A stretch of 64,000 nucleotides of DNA, from the NCBI GenBank assembly GCA_050433985.1, contig JBNPWE010000004.1, forward strand, positions 62,001-126,000. The letters are read 5' to 3'. The DNA comes from JACIYW01 sp014359745 (GTDB lineage Bacteria > Pseudomonadota > Alphaproteobacteria > Rhodobacterales > Rhodobacteraceae). Below, in pieces: positions 56,772-64,000 of the stretch. Below the pieces are notes generated by a model. The model was not told the origin of the DNA and made no database searches. It saw nothing but the letters and a program-made list of their open reading frames with translations. Within the stretch, counting starts at the first letter, position 1; each line of letters opens with the position of its first letter. Position numbers and translations under genes: made by a program.

Positions 56772-57962
56772 TTACGGCCGGGGCTTTGCGCCGATCAGGC
56801 GGTCATATTCCTGGATCGCGAAACGGTCGGTCATGCCGGCGACATAATCGGCCACAATGCGCGCCATATTTGGGTGCGCTTCGGCACCGGACGCACCGGC
56901 GCGGGCGACATCTTCGGCCCATTCGCCGGGCAGCAGATCGGGCCGGTCCATGTACAGGGGGAACAGCGCCTCTATCATCGCGGTGACGCGCGCGCGTTCC
57001 TTCATCACCGTCGGCGCGCGGTAGAGGCGTTCGAACAGGAACTGCTTGATGACCTTGAGTTCCTGGAACAGCGGTTTGGAAAAGCGGATGATCGGGCCTT
57101 CCATCGCCCGGATTTCGGCCGCCGAGGTTGGTTGCGCGGCGGCAAGGCGGTTGCGGGCAACCGCGATCACATCCTCGACCATCACACCGAACACCCGGCG
57201 CAGCGCCTCGTGCCTGCGGCGCATGGGTTCGAGGCCGGGATAAAGCCGGTCCACCTCGGCAAAGGCCGGGCCGGTCAGCGGCATGTCCAGCAGATCATCC
57301 TCGGTGAACAGGCCCGATCGCAGGCCGTCGTGCAGGTCGTGGTGGTTATAGGCCACGTCATCGGCGACGGCGGCCACCTGCGCCTCGGCGCTGGCGTGGG
57401 TGTGCAGTTCCAGATCGTGGCGCGCGGCGTATTCGGCAAGCGCATAGGGAAGCGCCGCCCGGTCCGAACCCCGCGATTCGAGGACCGGGCCATTATGTTT
57501 GGCCATGCCTTCCAGCGTTTCCCATGTCAGGTTCAGCCCGTCGAAATCGGCGTAATGGCGTTCCAGCGCGGTGACGATGCGGATCGCCTGCGCGTTGTGA
57601 TCGAAGCCGCCGTAAGGCGCCATCAGCGCGGCCAGCGCATCCTCGCCCGTATGGCCAAAGGGGGTGTGGCCCAGATCGTGGGCGAGCGCGATCGCCTCGG
57701 CCAGATCGGTGTTGAGGCCCAGCACGCCCGCGATGGTGCGCGCGACCTGCGCCACTTCGATCGTGTGGGTCAGGCGGGTGCGGTAGTAATCGCCTTCATG
57801 TTCCACAAAGACTTGGGTCTTGTGTTTCAGGCGCCGGAAGGCGGATGAATGGATGATCCGGTCACGATCGCGCTGCCAGACGCTGCGAAAGGTGGAATAG
57901 CTTTCGGAATAAAGCCTGCCGCGCGTGTCGTCGGGGTGGCAGGCATAGGGGGCAAGCGTCAT
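56772..57962 (-). CDS. dgt: Deoxyguanosinetriphosphate triphosphohydrolase-like protein
   Basis: 396 residues. HD-domain enzyme that hydrolyses dNTPs to deoxynucleosides and triphosphate. HD motifs: RTRLTHTIEVAQVARTIA, AIALAHDLGHTPFGHTGE and DDVAYNHHDLHDG. ATG 57962 is chosen because the conserved PYACHPDDTRGRLYSE starts soon after. Divergent from the IscA-type gene with a 75-bp shared promoter region, the usual dgt-erpA/iscA layout of this order. Confidence 0.9.
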   Translation of the reverse strand: MTLAPYACHPDDTRGRLYSESYSTFRSVWQRDRDRIIHSSAFRRLKHKTQVFVEHEGDYYRTRLTHTIEVAQVARTIAGVLGLNTDLAEAIALAHDLGHTPFGHTGEDALAALMAPYGGFDHNAQAIRIVTALERHYADFDGLNLTWETLEGMAKHNGPVLESRGSDRAALPYALAEYAARHDLELHTHASAEAQVAAVADDVAYNHHDLHDGLRSGLFTEDDLLDMPLTGPAFAEVDRLYPGLEPMRRRHEALRRVFGVMVEDVIAVARNRLAAAQPTSAAEIRAMEGPIIRFSKPLFQELKVIKQFLFERLYRAPTVMKERARVTAMIEALFPLYMDRPDLLPGEWAEDVARAGASGAEAHPNMARIVADYVAGMTDRFAIQEYDRLIGAKPRP

Positions 57963-58037
57963 GACAGGCCGTTCTTGTGATGGATCATGCACGGACTTAT
58001 ATTGAAGATCAGTGAAGATTGACAGAAGGCAGACAGC

Positions 58038-58370
58038 ATGAGCCTGACACTTCCCCCCAAGGTGACCGACCGGGCCTTTGCCCGGCTGGCCGAGATTGCC
58101 GAAACCGCCGGATCCGCGCAGGCGCTGCGCGTAGCGGTCGAGGGCGGCGGCTGTTCCGGGTTTCAATACGATATCCGTCTGGATGAGGCGGCAGAGGGCG
58201 ATCTGGTGCTGGAAAAGGACGGGGCAAGGGTGTTGGTCGATCCGATATCGCTGCCGTTCCTGTCCAACGCGGTGATCGATTTTTCCGATGAGCTGATCGG
58301 GGCGCGCTTTGTGGTTGAAAACCCCAACGCGACCAGTTCGTGCGGTTGCGGCACATCTTTTGCAATCTGA
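58038..58370 (+). CDS. Iron-sulfur cluster insertion protein (HesB/IscA/ErpA family)
   Basis: 110 residues. Carries Fe-S clusters to target proteins. The three conserved cysteines are in EGGGCSGFQYD (Cys39) and SSCGCGTSF near the C-terminus. Normal length. ErpA and IscA cannot be separated by eye. Divergent from dgt. Confidence 0.9.
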   Translation: MSLTLPPKVTDRAFARLAEIAETAGSAQALRVAVEGGGCSGFQYDIRLDEAAEGDLVLEKDGARVLVDPISLPFLSNAVIDFSDELIGARFVVENPNATSSCGCGTSFAI

Positions 58371-58925
58371 GGAAGAACCGGCGGCCTGGGCACGGGACGA
58401 CCGGAGGGGGTATTATTCGCACCCCGAAGCATCGGCCCGTTGAATGACGGTGCACACATCGGCGTGATCGTGAACAAATGTTGCGAAGTCGGTCGAATGT
58501 CGGCGCCAGCCTTGGCGCACCGGGCCGCCCGGCGCCACTGGCCTTCACGATAGCGCCCGCGCTGGCCCCAATGTGGGCAGCTTTCACCCCAAGGGCAGGC
58601 AAAATATAAGAATCCTTTCATGCTATCGTTTGCAATCCGGCATTTTTACGCCAACTTTGCAATTTGCATCGCATTTTGCAAAACGCCTTCTGGTTGCGAA
58701 TCCTGAAAAGCATATTCCTTTGCGATGAGCAAAGACTGTTCCATCAAGTATAATGCCGACGACACGAATATGTCATTTCCGTCAGGTATTGTTGTTCGTC
58801 ATATTTTTGTGACAAGACGCCGTGCCTGGCACGGTTATTGCTTATTGGTATCATGGGGCGTGTATAACTCGCCTGCAAAGGAACGGTCGCACCAAGGTGC
58901 ACATAACGATTGGCAAGGAAAGACA
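58371..58925. other. Long spacer before the XRE gene; right half AT-rich
   Basis: 555 bp without a gene. The left half has normal GC and no recognised feature. The right half (from about 58600) is AT-rich and contains the TTTGCA cluster, so it is probably the promoter region of the XRE regulator. An in-frame extension of that gene to 58725 is open but looks non-coding. Confidence 0.5.
58629..58683. promoter_or_regulatory. Cluster of TTTGCA(A) motifs
   Basis: TTTGCAA at 58629-58635, TTTGCAA at 58656-58662, TTTGCAT at 58663-58669 and the palindrome TTTGCAAA at 58675-58682. Four copies in 55 bp suggest a binding array, perhaps for the XRE regulator that follows 240 bp downstream. Confidence 0.4.
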
Positions 58926-59297
58926 ATGAAACATCCCGTAGATGCCCATGTCGGCAAACGCATTCGTCACCGTCGCTGGATGGTTGGCATGACGCAGCAG
59001 CAATTGGCTGAACGAGTCGGCATCAAGTTCCAGCAGATCCAGAAATATGAAACCGGCATGAACCGGGTCAGCGCCTCGCGGCTTTGGGATATCGCGGCGG
59101 TGCTGGAAGTGCCTATCGCCTTTTTCTTTGACGGGCTTGAGGCGGCAGATAGCGCTGCGAACGATGGCGCCGCCCCCGAACACGATCTGATGGCCGACAA
59201 GGAGGCGCTGAGCCTGGTGCGAATCTTCCACGCCATCCCCGAACAGCAGCGCCGCCGCCTGTTCGATCTGGCCCGCGTGCTGACCGACGCGGCCTGA
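58926..59297 (+). CDS. XRE-family helix-turn-helix regulator
   Basis: 123 residues. HTH at about 10-62 (GKRIRHRRWMVGMTQQQLAERVGIKFQQIQKYETGMNRVSASRLWDIA), then a linker and a C-terminal helical part (EALSLVRIFHAIPEQQRRRLFDLARVL). AAGGAAAG precedes ATG 58926. Such short regulators are abundant in Rhodobacterales; no specific target can be named. Its long AT-rich leader with TTTGCAA motifs suggests autoregulation. Confidence 0.88.
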   Translation: MKHPVDAHVGKRIRHRRWMVGMTQQQLAERVGIKFQQIQKYETGMNRVSASRLWDIAAVLEVPIAFFFDGLEAADSAANDGAAPEHDLMADKEALSLVRIFHAIPEQQRRRLFDLARVLTDAA

Positions 59298-59364
59298 ACC
59301 GATCCTTGACCGCCCCGCCCCGACACGGTAGCGCGGGTAAAAATCCTGCGGGGGCGCGCGGTCA

Positions 59365-60174
59365 ATGCCACTGAAACCAGACGAGGCTGCGGAAATTATC
59401 GCCGTGGCCAACACTCTTGCCGATGCCGCGCGGATGGCGACATTACGCCATTTCCGCGCGGACGGCCTGACGGCCGACTCCAAAACAGCCCAAGGGTTCG
59501 ATCCCGTCACCATCGCCGACCGCGCCGCAGAACAACAGATGCGCGCAATTCTGGCGCGTCTGCGCCCCGATGACGCGATTCTGGGCGAGGAATTTGGCAA
59601 CACGCCGGGCACATCGGGGCTGACATGGGTGCTCGATCCCATCGACGGCACCCGTGGCTATCTGTCGGGCACCCCGACCTGGGGGGTTCTGATCGCGCTT
59701 TGCGATGCGGAGGGGCCGGTTTTGGGCGTGATCGATCAGCCCTATATAGGTGAGCGGTTCGTGGGCGGGTTCGGCCATGCCGCCCTGACCGGGCCGCAAG
59801 GCGCCCGCACCCTGGCAACCCGGCCCGCGCGCGGCCTTGAACAGGCGATCCTGTTTTCCACGTTTCCCGAAATCGGCACCGCGCCGGAACGTGCCGCCTT
59901 CGATCAACTGGCCGGTCAGGTGCGGCTGACCCGGTTCGGCATGGATTGCTATGCCTATGCGCTGCTGGCGATGGGCCAGATCGATCTGGTGGTAGAGGCC
60001 GGGCTGCATCCCCATGACATCGCCGCGCCGATCGCGCTGATCCACGCGGCGGGCGGGGTGGTGACCACCTGGCAGGGCGGCCCGGCCCATGGCGGCGGGC
60101 GGATCGTGGCGGCGGCCAATCCCGGCATCCACCGGGCGGCCCTGGCGATCCTGTCGCAGGCCGCACCAGGCTGA
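59365..60174 (+). CDS. hisN: Histidinol-phosphatase / inositol monophosphatase-family protein
   Basis: 269 residues. Metal-dependent phosphatase. Motif WVLDPIDGTRGYLSGTPTWGVLIAL (about 91-115) carries the catalytic DPIDGT; GEEFG upstream and HPHDIAAPIALIHAAGG downstream complete the metal site. The family assignment to HisN fits GTRGYLSG and the alphaproteobacterial gene set; other inositol phosphatase activity is possible. Convergent with the Hen1-like gene. Confidence 0.85.
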   Translation: MPLKPDEAAEIIAVANTLADAARMATLRHFRADGLTADSKTAQGFDPVTIADRAAEQQMRAILARLRPDDAILGEEFGNTPGTSGLTWVLDPIDGTRGYLSGTPTWGVLIALCDAEGPVLGVIDQPYIGERFVGGFGHAALTGPQGARTLATRPARGLEQAILFSTFPEIGTAPERAAFDQLAGQVRLTRFGMDCYAYALLAMGQIDLVVEAGLHPHDIAAPIALIHAAGGVVTTWQGGPAHGGGRIVAAANPGIHRAALAILSQAAPG

Positions 60175-60192
60175 CGGGGATCAGCGGGGGCG

Positions 60193-60777
60193 TCAGCGGG
60201 CAAAGACCGCCATCTGGCTTGACCCGCCCAGATCGGGATGCGCGCCGCCAACGGCGTGCAAGGTCACCCCATAACCGCTGCGCGCGGCCACCCCACGGGC
60301 CCAAGCGGCGAATTGCGCCCGCGTCCATTCGAACCGGTGCCCCGGATGCCGAAAGCGGCGCGCCGGCACGCCCAGCAACGGGTTGAATTCGGCATTGGGG
60401 GTGGTGACGATCACCACCTTGGGCCGAAAGGTGGCAAAAACGGCGCGTTCCAGCGCCGGCAGGTCGCGCGGGGGCAGATGTTCGATCACCTCGACCAATG
60501 TCGCCGCATCGAACCCCGCCAGCGCCGGGGTGGCGGTGGTCAGCGACCCGTGCACAAGCTGCACCCGCCCCTCATCCGCGGGCAGGCGGGCGCGCAGCGC
60601 CTCCAGCCGGGGGCGATCGATCTCCAGCCCGGTGATATGGGTGATTTGCGGCTCCGCCAGCAACTGCACGATCAGATCGCCCGATCCGCAGCCCAGATCA
60701 AGAACGCGCGCCGCCCCTGCCGCGCGCAACGCCGCCAGAACCGCGCGCAGCCGTTCATCGTGCCACCAGGTTGTCAT
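60193..60777 (-). CDS. Hen1-like RNA 3'-terminal 2'-O-methyltransferase domain protein
   Basis: 194 residues. SAM motif VLDLGCGSGDL (25-35). The Hen1 metal site is visible as EVIEH (Glu96, Glu99, His100) and RHPGHRFEWTR (His147), with VVIVTTPNAEFNPLL and the C-terminal SSQMAVFAR, all close to bacterial and eukaryotic Hen1. Hen1 methylates the 2'-OH of RNA 3' ends; bacterial Hen1 works with Pnkp in RNA repair and carries a large N-terminal half. Here there is no N-terminal domain and no Pnkp in the window. ATG 60777 overlaps the upstream methyltransferase stop (ATGA). Confidence 0.82.
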   Translation of the reverse strand: MTTWWHDERLRAVLAALRAAGAARVLDLGCGSGDLIVQLLAEPQITHITGLEIDRPRLEALRARLPADEGRVQLVHGSLTTATPALAGFDAATLVEVIEHLPPRDLPALERAVFATFRPKVVIVTTPNAEFNPLLGVPARRFRHPGHRFEWTRAQFAAWARGVAARSGYGVTLHAVGGAHPDLGGSSQMAVFAR

Positions 60778-61457
60778 GCCGGGCGCCGCATCAGCGCCAC
60801 ATCCTTGCACGGCACCTCGCAACTCAGGCCATGGGTGCGGGCGATATGGTCAAACGTGGCGGCGCGGTAAAACACCACATGCGTGGGGTCGCGACGGTAC
60901 TGCCAGGTGGCAAAGCGCGCGTCATCGGTCTGGAAAGAGGTCATCACCGCCAGCCAGCCGCCGGGGTTGAGCATGGCGGCCAGCCGGTCGAATTCGGCGG
61001 CGGGATCGTGGAAATGCTCGGCCACCTCGGTGCAGGTGATGAAATCATGGCTTTGCGCAAGGGGTGCGGGATCGGGGGCATAGACCGGATCGAAGATCGC
61101 GGTCGGGTGCCCCGCTTCGGCCAGCATCGCCGCCAGCGCCGGGCCGGGGCCGCAGCCGTAATCAAACCCGCGCGCGCCCGGCGCCAGACGTTCCAGCAGC
61201 GGGTCCGCCAGTTTCGACAGAAACCGGCGATAGCTGGGGTCGTCGACCCGATTCTGGTGCAGATCGTACTGCGCGGCCTCTGTCGCGCGGTCGGGCAGGT
61301 GGCGGCGCGCGACATAGCGGGCAAAGCAGGCATCGCAGCGCCCGTAATCGCGCCCCTCGACATGCATGAACGCCGCACCCGCGCCCCGGCAGACCGGGCA
61401 GGGCCCGACCGGGGCCAGCACCGCCGAAACCGCCAGGGTGCCGCGCGCGGCGGTCAT
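60774..61457 (-). CDS. Class I SAM methyltransferase with N-terminal zinc ribbon
   Basis: 227 residues. An N-terminal CPVC (about 19-22) and CDAC (about 41-44) form a likely zinc ribbon, followed by a Rossmann methyltransferase with [19 protein letters not shown] as SAM motif I and [11 protein letters not shown] as motif post-II. Substrate unknown. It overlaps the glpK stop (ATGA) and its own stop overlaps the Hen1-like start, so three genes are translationally coupled. Confidence 0.82.
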   Translation of the reverse strand: MTAARGTLAVSAVLAPVGPCPVCRGAGAAFMHVEGRDYGRCDACFARYVARRHLPDRATEAAQYDLHQNRVDDPSYRRFLSKLADPLLERLAPGARGFDYGCGPGPALAAMLAEAGHPTAIFDPVYAPDPAPLAQSHDFITCTEVAEHFHDPAAEFDRLAAMLNPGGWLAVMTSFQTDDARFATWQYRRDPTHVVFYRAATFDHIARTHGLSCEVPCKDVALMRRPA

Positions 61458-62932
61458 GCGCTGCGGGTGCGGCGCACCGCGTCTTGCCAGCCCGCATATT
61501 TCGCATCGCGCAAATCATCCGCCATCGCCGGGTGAAAGCGCCGGTCCGCCGCCCAGCCACGCGCAAACCCATCCTGCCCCGGATAAATCCCGGCCCGCAT
61601 CCCCGCCAGCCAGGCCACGCCCCGCGCCGTGGTTTCCAGCACCTTGGGCCGGTCCACCGGGGCGGCCAGCATGTCGGCCACGAATTGCATCGTCCAGTCG
61701 CTCGCGCTCATCCCGCCATCGACGCGCAGCGTGGCGGCACCGGCGCGGTCTGCCGCCATCGCCTCTATCAGGTCGCGGGTCTGATAGCCGACGCTTTCAA
61801 GGGCGGCGCGGGCGATTTCGGCGGGGCCGGTGGCGCGGGTCAGGCCAAACATCGCCCCCCGCGCGCCCGCGTCCCAATAGGGCGCGCCAAGGCCGGTGAA
61901 GGCCGGCACAAGATAGACCGGATGTTCGGGATCGGCCGTCATCGCCAGATCGACGGCGGCGGCGGCGTTTGGGATGATCTTCAGCCCGTCGCGCAGCCAC
62001 TGCACCACCGCCCCCGCGACAAAGATCGCCCCTTCCAGCGCATAGGTCGGCTTGCCGCCCAGTTGATAGGCGATGGTCGAGAGCAGGCGCGCCTGGCTGG
62101 TCACCACCCTGTCGCCGGTGTTCATCAGCGCGAAACAGCCGGTGCCATAGGTGCTTTTGACCATACCAGGGGCAAAACACGCCTGCCCGATGGTCGCGGC
62201 CTGCTGATCGCCGGCAACGCCCAGGATCGGCACTTCGGCCCCAAAGAGATCAGCGCGCGCCATCCCGAAATCGGCGGCGCAATCGTGCACCTTTGGCAGC
62301 ATCGCGGCGGGGATATCGAAAAGGGTGCAGAGGGTCGCGCTCCACCCGCCCTTGTGGATGTCGTAAAGCATGGTGCGCGCGGCATTAGTCGCATCGGTCG
62401 CATGCACGCGCCCGCCTGTCAGTTGCCAGATCAGATAGCTGTCGACCGTGCCGAACAGCAGATCGCCGCGCGCGGCGCGGGCGCGGGCGCCGTCGACATG
62501 ATCCAGCAGCCATGCCAGCTTGCTGGCCGAAAAATAGGGATCAAGCAGCAGGCCGGTGCGGGCGCGGATCATCGGTTCATGCCCCTCGGCGCGCAGGCGG
62601 TCACACAGGGGCGCGGTGCGCCGGTCTTGCCAGACGATGGCGTTGTGGATCGGCGCGCCGTTGGCGCGATCCCAGACAATCGTGGTTTCGCGCTGATTGG
62701 TGATGCCGATCCCGGCCAGATCGCCCGCATTGATACCGGCCTTGGCGATGGCGGCCTTTGCCATGGCAAGGGTGGTTTGCCAAAGATCGGCGGGGGCATG
62801 TTCCACCCAGCCGGATCGGGGGAAATGCTGGGGAAATTCCTGCTGCGCGGTGGCCACAACCGCCATCTGCGCGTCAAAGACGATGGCCCGGCTGGATGTG
62901 GTGCCCTGATCAAGCGCCAGAATATGCCCCAT
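61454..62932 (-). CDS. glpK: Glycerol kinase
   Basis: 492 residues. Phosphorylates glycerol to glycerol 3-phosphate. N-terminal ATP-binding [18 protein letters not shown], then [42 protein letters not shown] and [21 protein letters not shown]. Complete. ATG 62932 is chosen by homology to the usual MxHILAxDQGTT start; GTG 62938 is possible. No glpF or glpD is nearby; instead two methyltransferase genes follow by 4-bp overlaps. Confidence 0.94.
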   Translation of the reverse strand: MGHILALDQGTTSSRAIVFDAQMAVVATAQQEFPQHFPRSGWVEHAPADLWQTTLAMAKAAIAKAGINAGDLAGIGITNQRETTIVWDRANGAPIHNAIVWQDRRTAPLCDRLRAEGHEPMIRARTGLLLDPYFSASKLAWLLDHVDGARARAARGDLLFGTVDSYLIWQLTGGRVHATDATNAARTMLYDIHKGGWSATLCTLFDIPAAMLPKVHDCAADFGMARADLFGAEVPILGVAGDQQAATIGQACFAPGMVKSTYGTGCFALMNTGDRVVTSQARLLSTIAYQLGGKPTYALEGAIFVAGAVVQWLRDGLKIIPNAAAAVDLAMTADPEHPVYLVPAFTGLGAPYWDAGARGAMFGLTRATGPAEIARAALESVGYQTRDLIEAMAADRAGAATLRVDGGMSASDWTMQFVADMLAAPVDRPKVLETTARGVAWLAGMRAGIYPGQDGFARGWAADRRFHPAMADDLRDAKYAGWQDAVRRTRSA

Positions 62933-62959
62933 CGCCACCGCCCCTAACCAGGACCGCCC

Positions 62960-63175
62960 CTAACCAAGCGCGATGCCCGCAACCACCATCATCAGCCCGA
63001 TCGCCGAGACCGCCAGCGCCGCCATGTTGATCACGACAATACGTTGCAGCCGGGCGCGGCGCGCGCCGTCATCCATCGCGGCGCCGCGTGCCTGCACCGC
63101 CAGCCGGATGCACCAGATCAGCATGCCAACCCCGACAAGCGCCAGCGCCGCCCCGATCCAGATCAGCATCTCCAT
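62960..63175 (-). CDS. Small two-helix membrane protein upstream of glpK
   Basis: 71 residues from ATG 63175. Two hydrophobic helices (about 3-23 and 46-67) separated by a basic loop (ARRARLQR). No family recognised. It ends 27 bp before the glpK start on the same strand and may be the first gene of that operon. Confidence 0.6.
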   Translation of the reverse strand: MEMLIWIGAALALVGVGMLIWCIRLAVQARGAAMDDGARRARLQRIVVINMAALAVSAIGLMMVVAGIALG

Positions 63176-63300
63176 GTCGCGTGCCCCCGCCCTGTTCCGC
63201 CTGCCCGCGATCTTGCGGCCCGTCCCCCGATCTAGACCAGCCCATCCCATCACGCAAGCAAGGCCCGATCCGCCGGTCCGCCCGCGTCGGGATAGTCGGG

Positions 63301-63341
63301 CCACCCCTTGATCGCCACCCCTTGATCGCCGCCCCTTGATC
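63301..63341. repeat. 14-bp tandem repeat upstream of gapR
   Basis: CCACCCCTTGATCG occurs twice in succession and a third copy CCGCCCCTTGATC follows (63301-63341). It lies about 50 bp before the gapR start. Confidence 0.75.
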
Positions 63342-63391
63342 CCGGCCCCGACCGCGCGTAGGCAGTGCGCATCCCGCTACAGGAGCGCGCA

Positions 63392-63652
63392 ATGTCTGAC
63401 ACCATCACCGATGCCACCTATAATGTCACCGCCGAAGAACTGCGCCAGTTCATCGAACGCTATGAACATCTTGAGGCCGAAAAAAAGGACATCGCCGATC
63501 AGCAGAAAGAGGTGATGGCAGAGGCCAAGGGACGTGGCTATGACACCAAGGTGCTGCGCAAGGTGATCGCGATCCGCAAGCGCGACGCCGCCGATCTGGC
63601 CGAGGAAGAGGCGGTGATGGAACTTTACCTTGCCGCTTTGGGCATGGCGTAA
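63392..63652 (+). CDS. gapR: GapR-type DNA-binding protein (DUF2312)
   Basis: 86 residues. Chromatin protein that in Caulobacter binds overtwisted DNA ahead of replication and transcription. Core EELRQFIERYEHLEAEKKDIADQQKEVMAEAKGRGYDTKVLRKVIAIRKRDAADLAEEEAVMELYLAALGM matches DUF2312 along its whole length; key motifs here are EAKGRGYDTKVLRKVI and the acidic-hydrophobic C-terminus ELYLAALGM. AGGAG precedes ATG 63392. The 63176-63391 spacer holds its promoter and a tandem repeat. Confidence 0.92.
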   Translation: MSDTITDATYNVTAEELRQFIERYEHLEAEKKDIADQQKEVMAEAKGRGYDTKVLRKVIAIRKRDAADLAEEEAVMELYLAALGMA

Positions 63653-63707
63653 GGCAGGACCGCCGCGCCGAAAGGCACCGGTGCGGCGCGCAGCACCCAG
63701 CTACAGG

Positions 63708-64000
63708 TCAGGGGCCGATGAAGGTCACACCCGGCAGGCGCGCGATGGTTTCAACGTCATTGTCGAAATTCTCGGTCAGTTCGGACAGGTAATCTTCGGT
63801 CCAGCCGGGCAGATCCACCTCTACCTCGACCGCTTCGGGGCGGGCGAATTTCGACAGGAAGGCCGAAACCACCCGGCGGCGCTGCACCTCGGTGGGTGGC
63901 GGGTTTTCGGAAAGATAGGTGGTCAGCCTGCTCATGCCCTCGGGCATCATGATGTCGGCCAGGATATCAAGGGTGCCGTCCAGCACCGTAAAGGGATCGT
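63708..64000 (-). CDS. Hypothetical protein, 5'-truncated by the window edge
   Basis: The minus-strand frame ends at 63708 and is open through 64000, so the start lies outside the window. The visible ~97 residues have no signal or membrane segment and include MMPEGMSRLTTYLSENP and LPGWTEDYLSELTENFDND. An in-frame GTG at 63986 is unlikely to be the start because coding-like sequence (DPFTVLDG) continues upstream. No family recognised. Confidence 0.6.
   Translation of the reverse strand, partial: DPFTVLDGTLDILADIMMPEGMSRLTTYLSENPPPTEVQRRRVVSAFLSKFARPEAVEVEVDLPGWTEDYLSELTENFDNDVETIARLPGVTFIGP

Noticed and set aside
58725..58925. N-terminal extension of the XRE regulator to 58725
   Set aside because: The extension is AT-rich, lies in the promoter region and lacks similarity. 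ATG 58926 has a good ribosome site and starts the HTH domain directly.

Overview
The window is a chromosomal segment of a GC-rich alphaproteobacterium, most likely Rhodobacteraceae (Rhodobacterales). The evidence is gene content: an NDUFA12-type complex I protein beside a DUF2155 gene and aat, a TrgA-family protein beside cysK, CcrM, a GapR/DUF2312 protein, a class I PntAB, cytochrome c2, and a perfect FNR box in front of a universal stress gene. Most of it is ordinary, densely packed chromosome with many ATGA start/stop overlaps.

Layout. 1-4.8 kb: end of a formate dehydrogenase (FDH) operon (cytochrome b subunit), an NtrC-like response regulator without a recognisable GAFTGA loop, then an H-NOX-like gene coupled to an HNOBA-GGDEF diguanylate cyclase. 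5-9.9 kb: polyamine-type ABC importer. 10-12.6 kb: nlpD-like, pcm and surE on the minus strand. 12.6-16.7 kb: a decayed, partly AT-rich island carrying a broken type III restriction-modification locus whose res gene ends abruptly at the 3' end of cbiX. 16.7-21.9 kb: cbiX, tRNA-Gly, cytochrome c2, NDUFA12-mlaD-DUF2155, aat, an FNR-box universal stress gene and a membrane protein. 21.9-26.6 kb: cobalamin riboswitch and btuBFCD. 26.6-36.2 kb: Fe-S scaffold-like gene, hisI, uup, a large MscS channel, cysK, trgA, a CFA synthase-like methyltransferase and photolyase. 36.2-36.8 kb: fossils of a BCCT transporter and an IS5 transposase. 36.8-38.8 kb: rnhB and ccrM, with three GANTC sites in the ccrM leader. 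38.8-46.3 kb: molybdenum/tungsten block (moeA fusion, mobB, mobA, fdhD, DUF2478, tupBCA). 46.4-50.6 kb: a KAS-ACP-LpxD operon and an L,D-transpeptidase. 50.9-58 kb: Tat-exported DUF882 protein, TusA, pntAB, LysR regulator, dgt. 58-64 kb: IscA-type protein, XRE regulator, hisN, the glpK-methyltransferase-Hen1-like operon, gapR and a truncated last gene.

How it fits together. The FDH genes at the left edge need a Mo- or W-bis-MGD cofactor. The window also encodes tungstate uptake (TupABC), GMP attachment (MobA/MobB), metal insertion (MoeA) and FDH sulfuration (FdhD), so a large part of an FDH maturation route lies within 46 kb. The riboswitch-controlled Btu system is a complete cobalamin uptake unit.

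Most worth following up: (i) an H-NOX homologue that appears to have lost the proximal heme His and the YxSxR motif while still coupled to a GGDEF protein; (ii) a stand-alone Hen1-type RNA 2'-O-methyltransferase domain translationally coupled behind glpK and a zinc-ribbon methyltransferase; (iii) a TGGACA/TGTCCA operator-like cluster before tupBCA; (iv) an NtrC-type regulator without GAFTGA; (v) a dispersed repeat family sharing the core TTTTTTCGAGAGGATG. All family assignments were read by eye from translated sequence; no database search was run.
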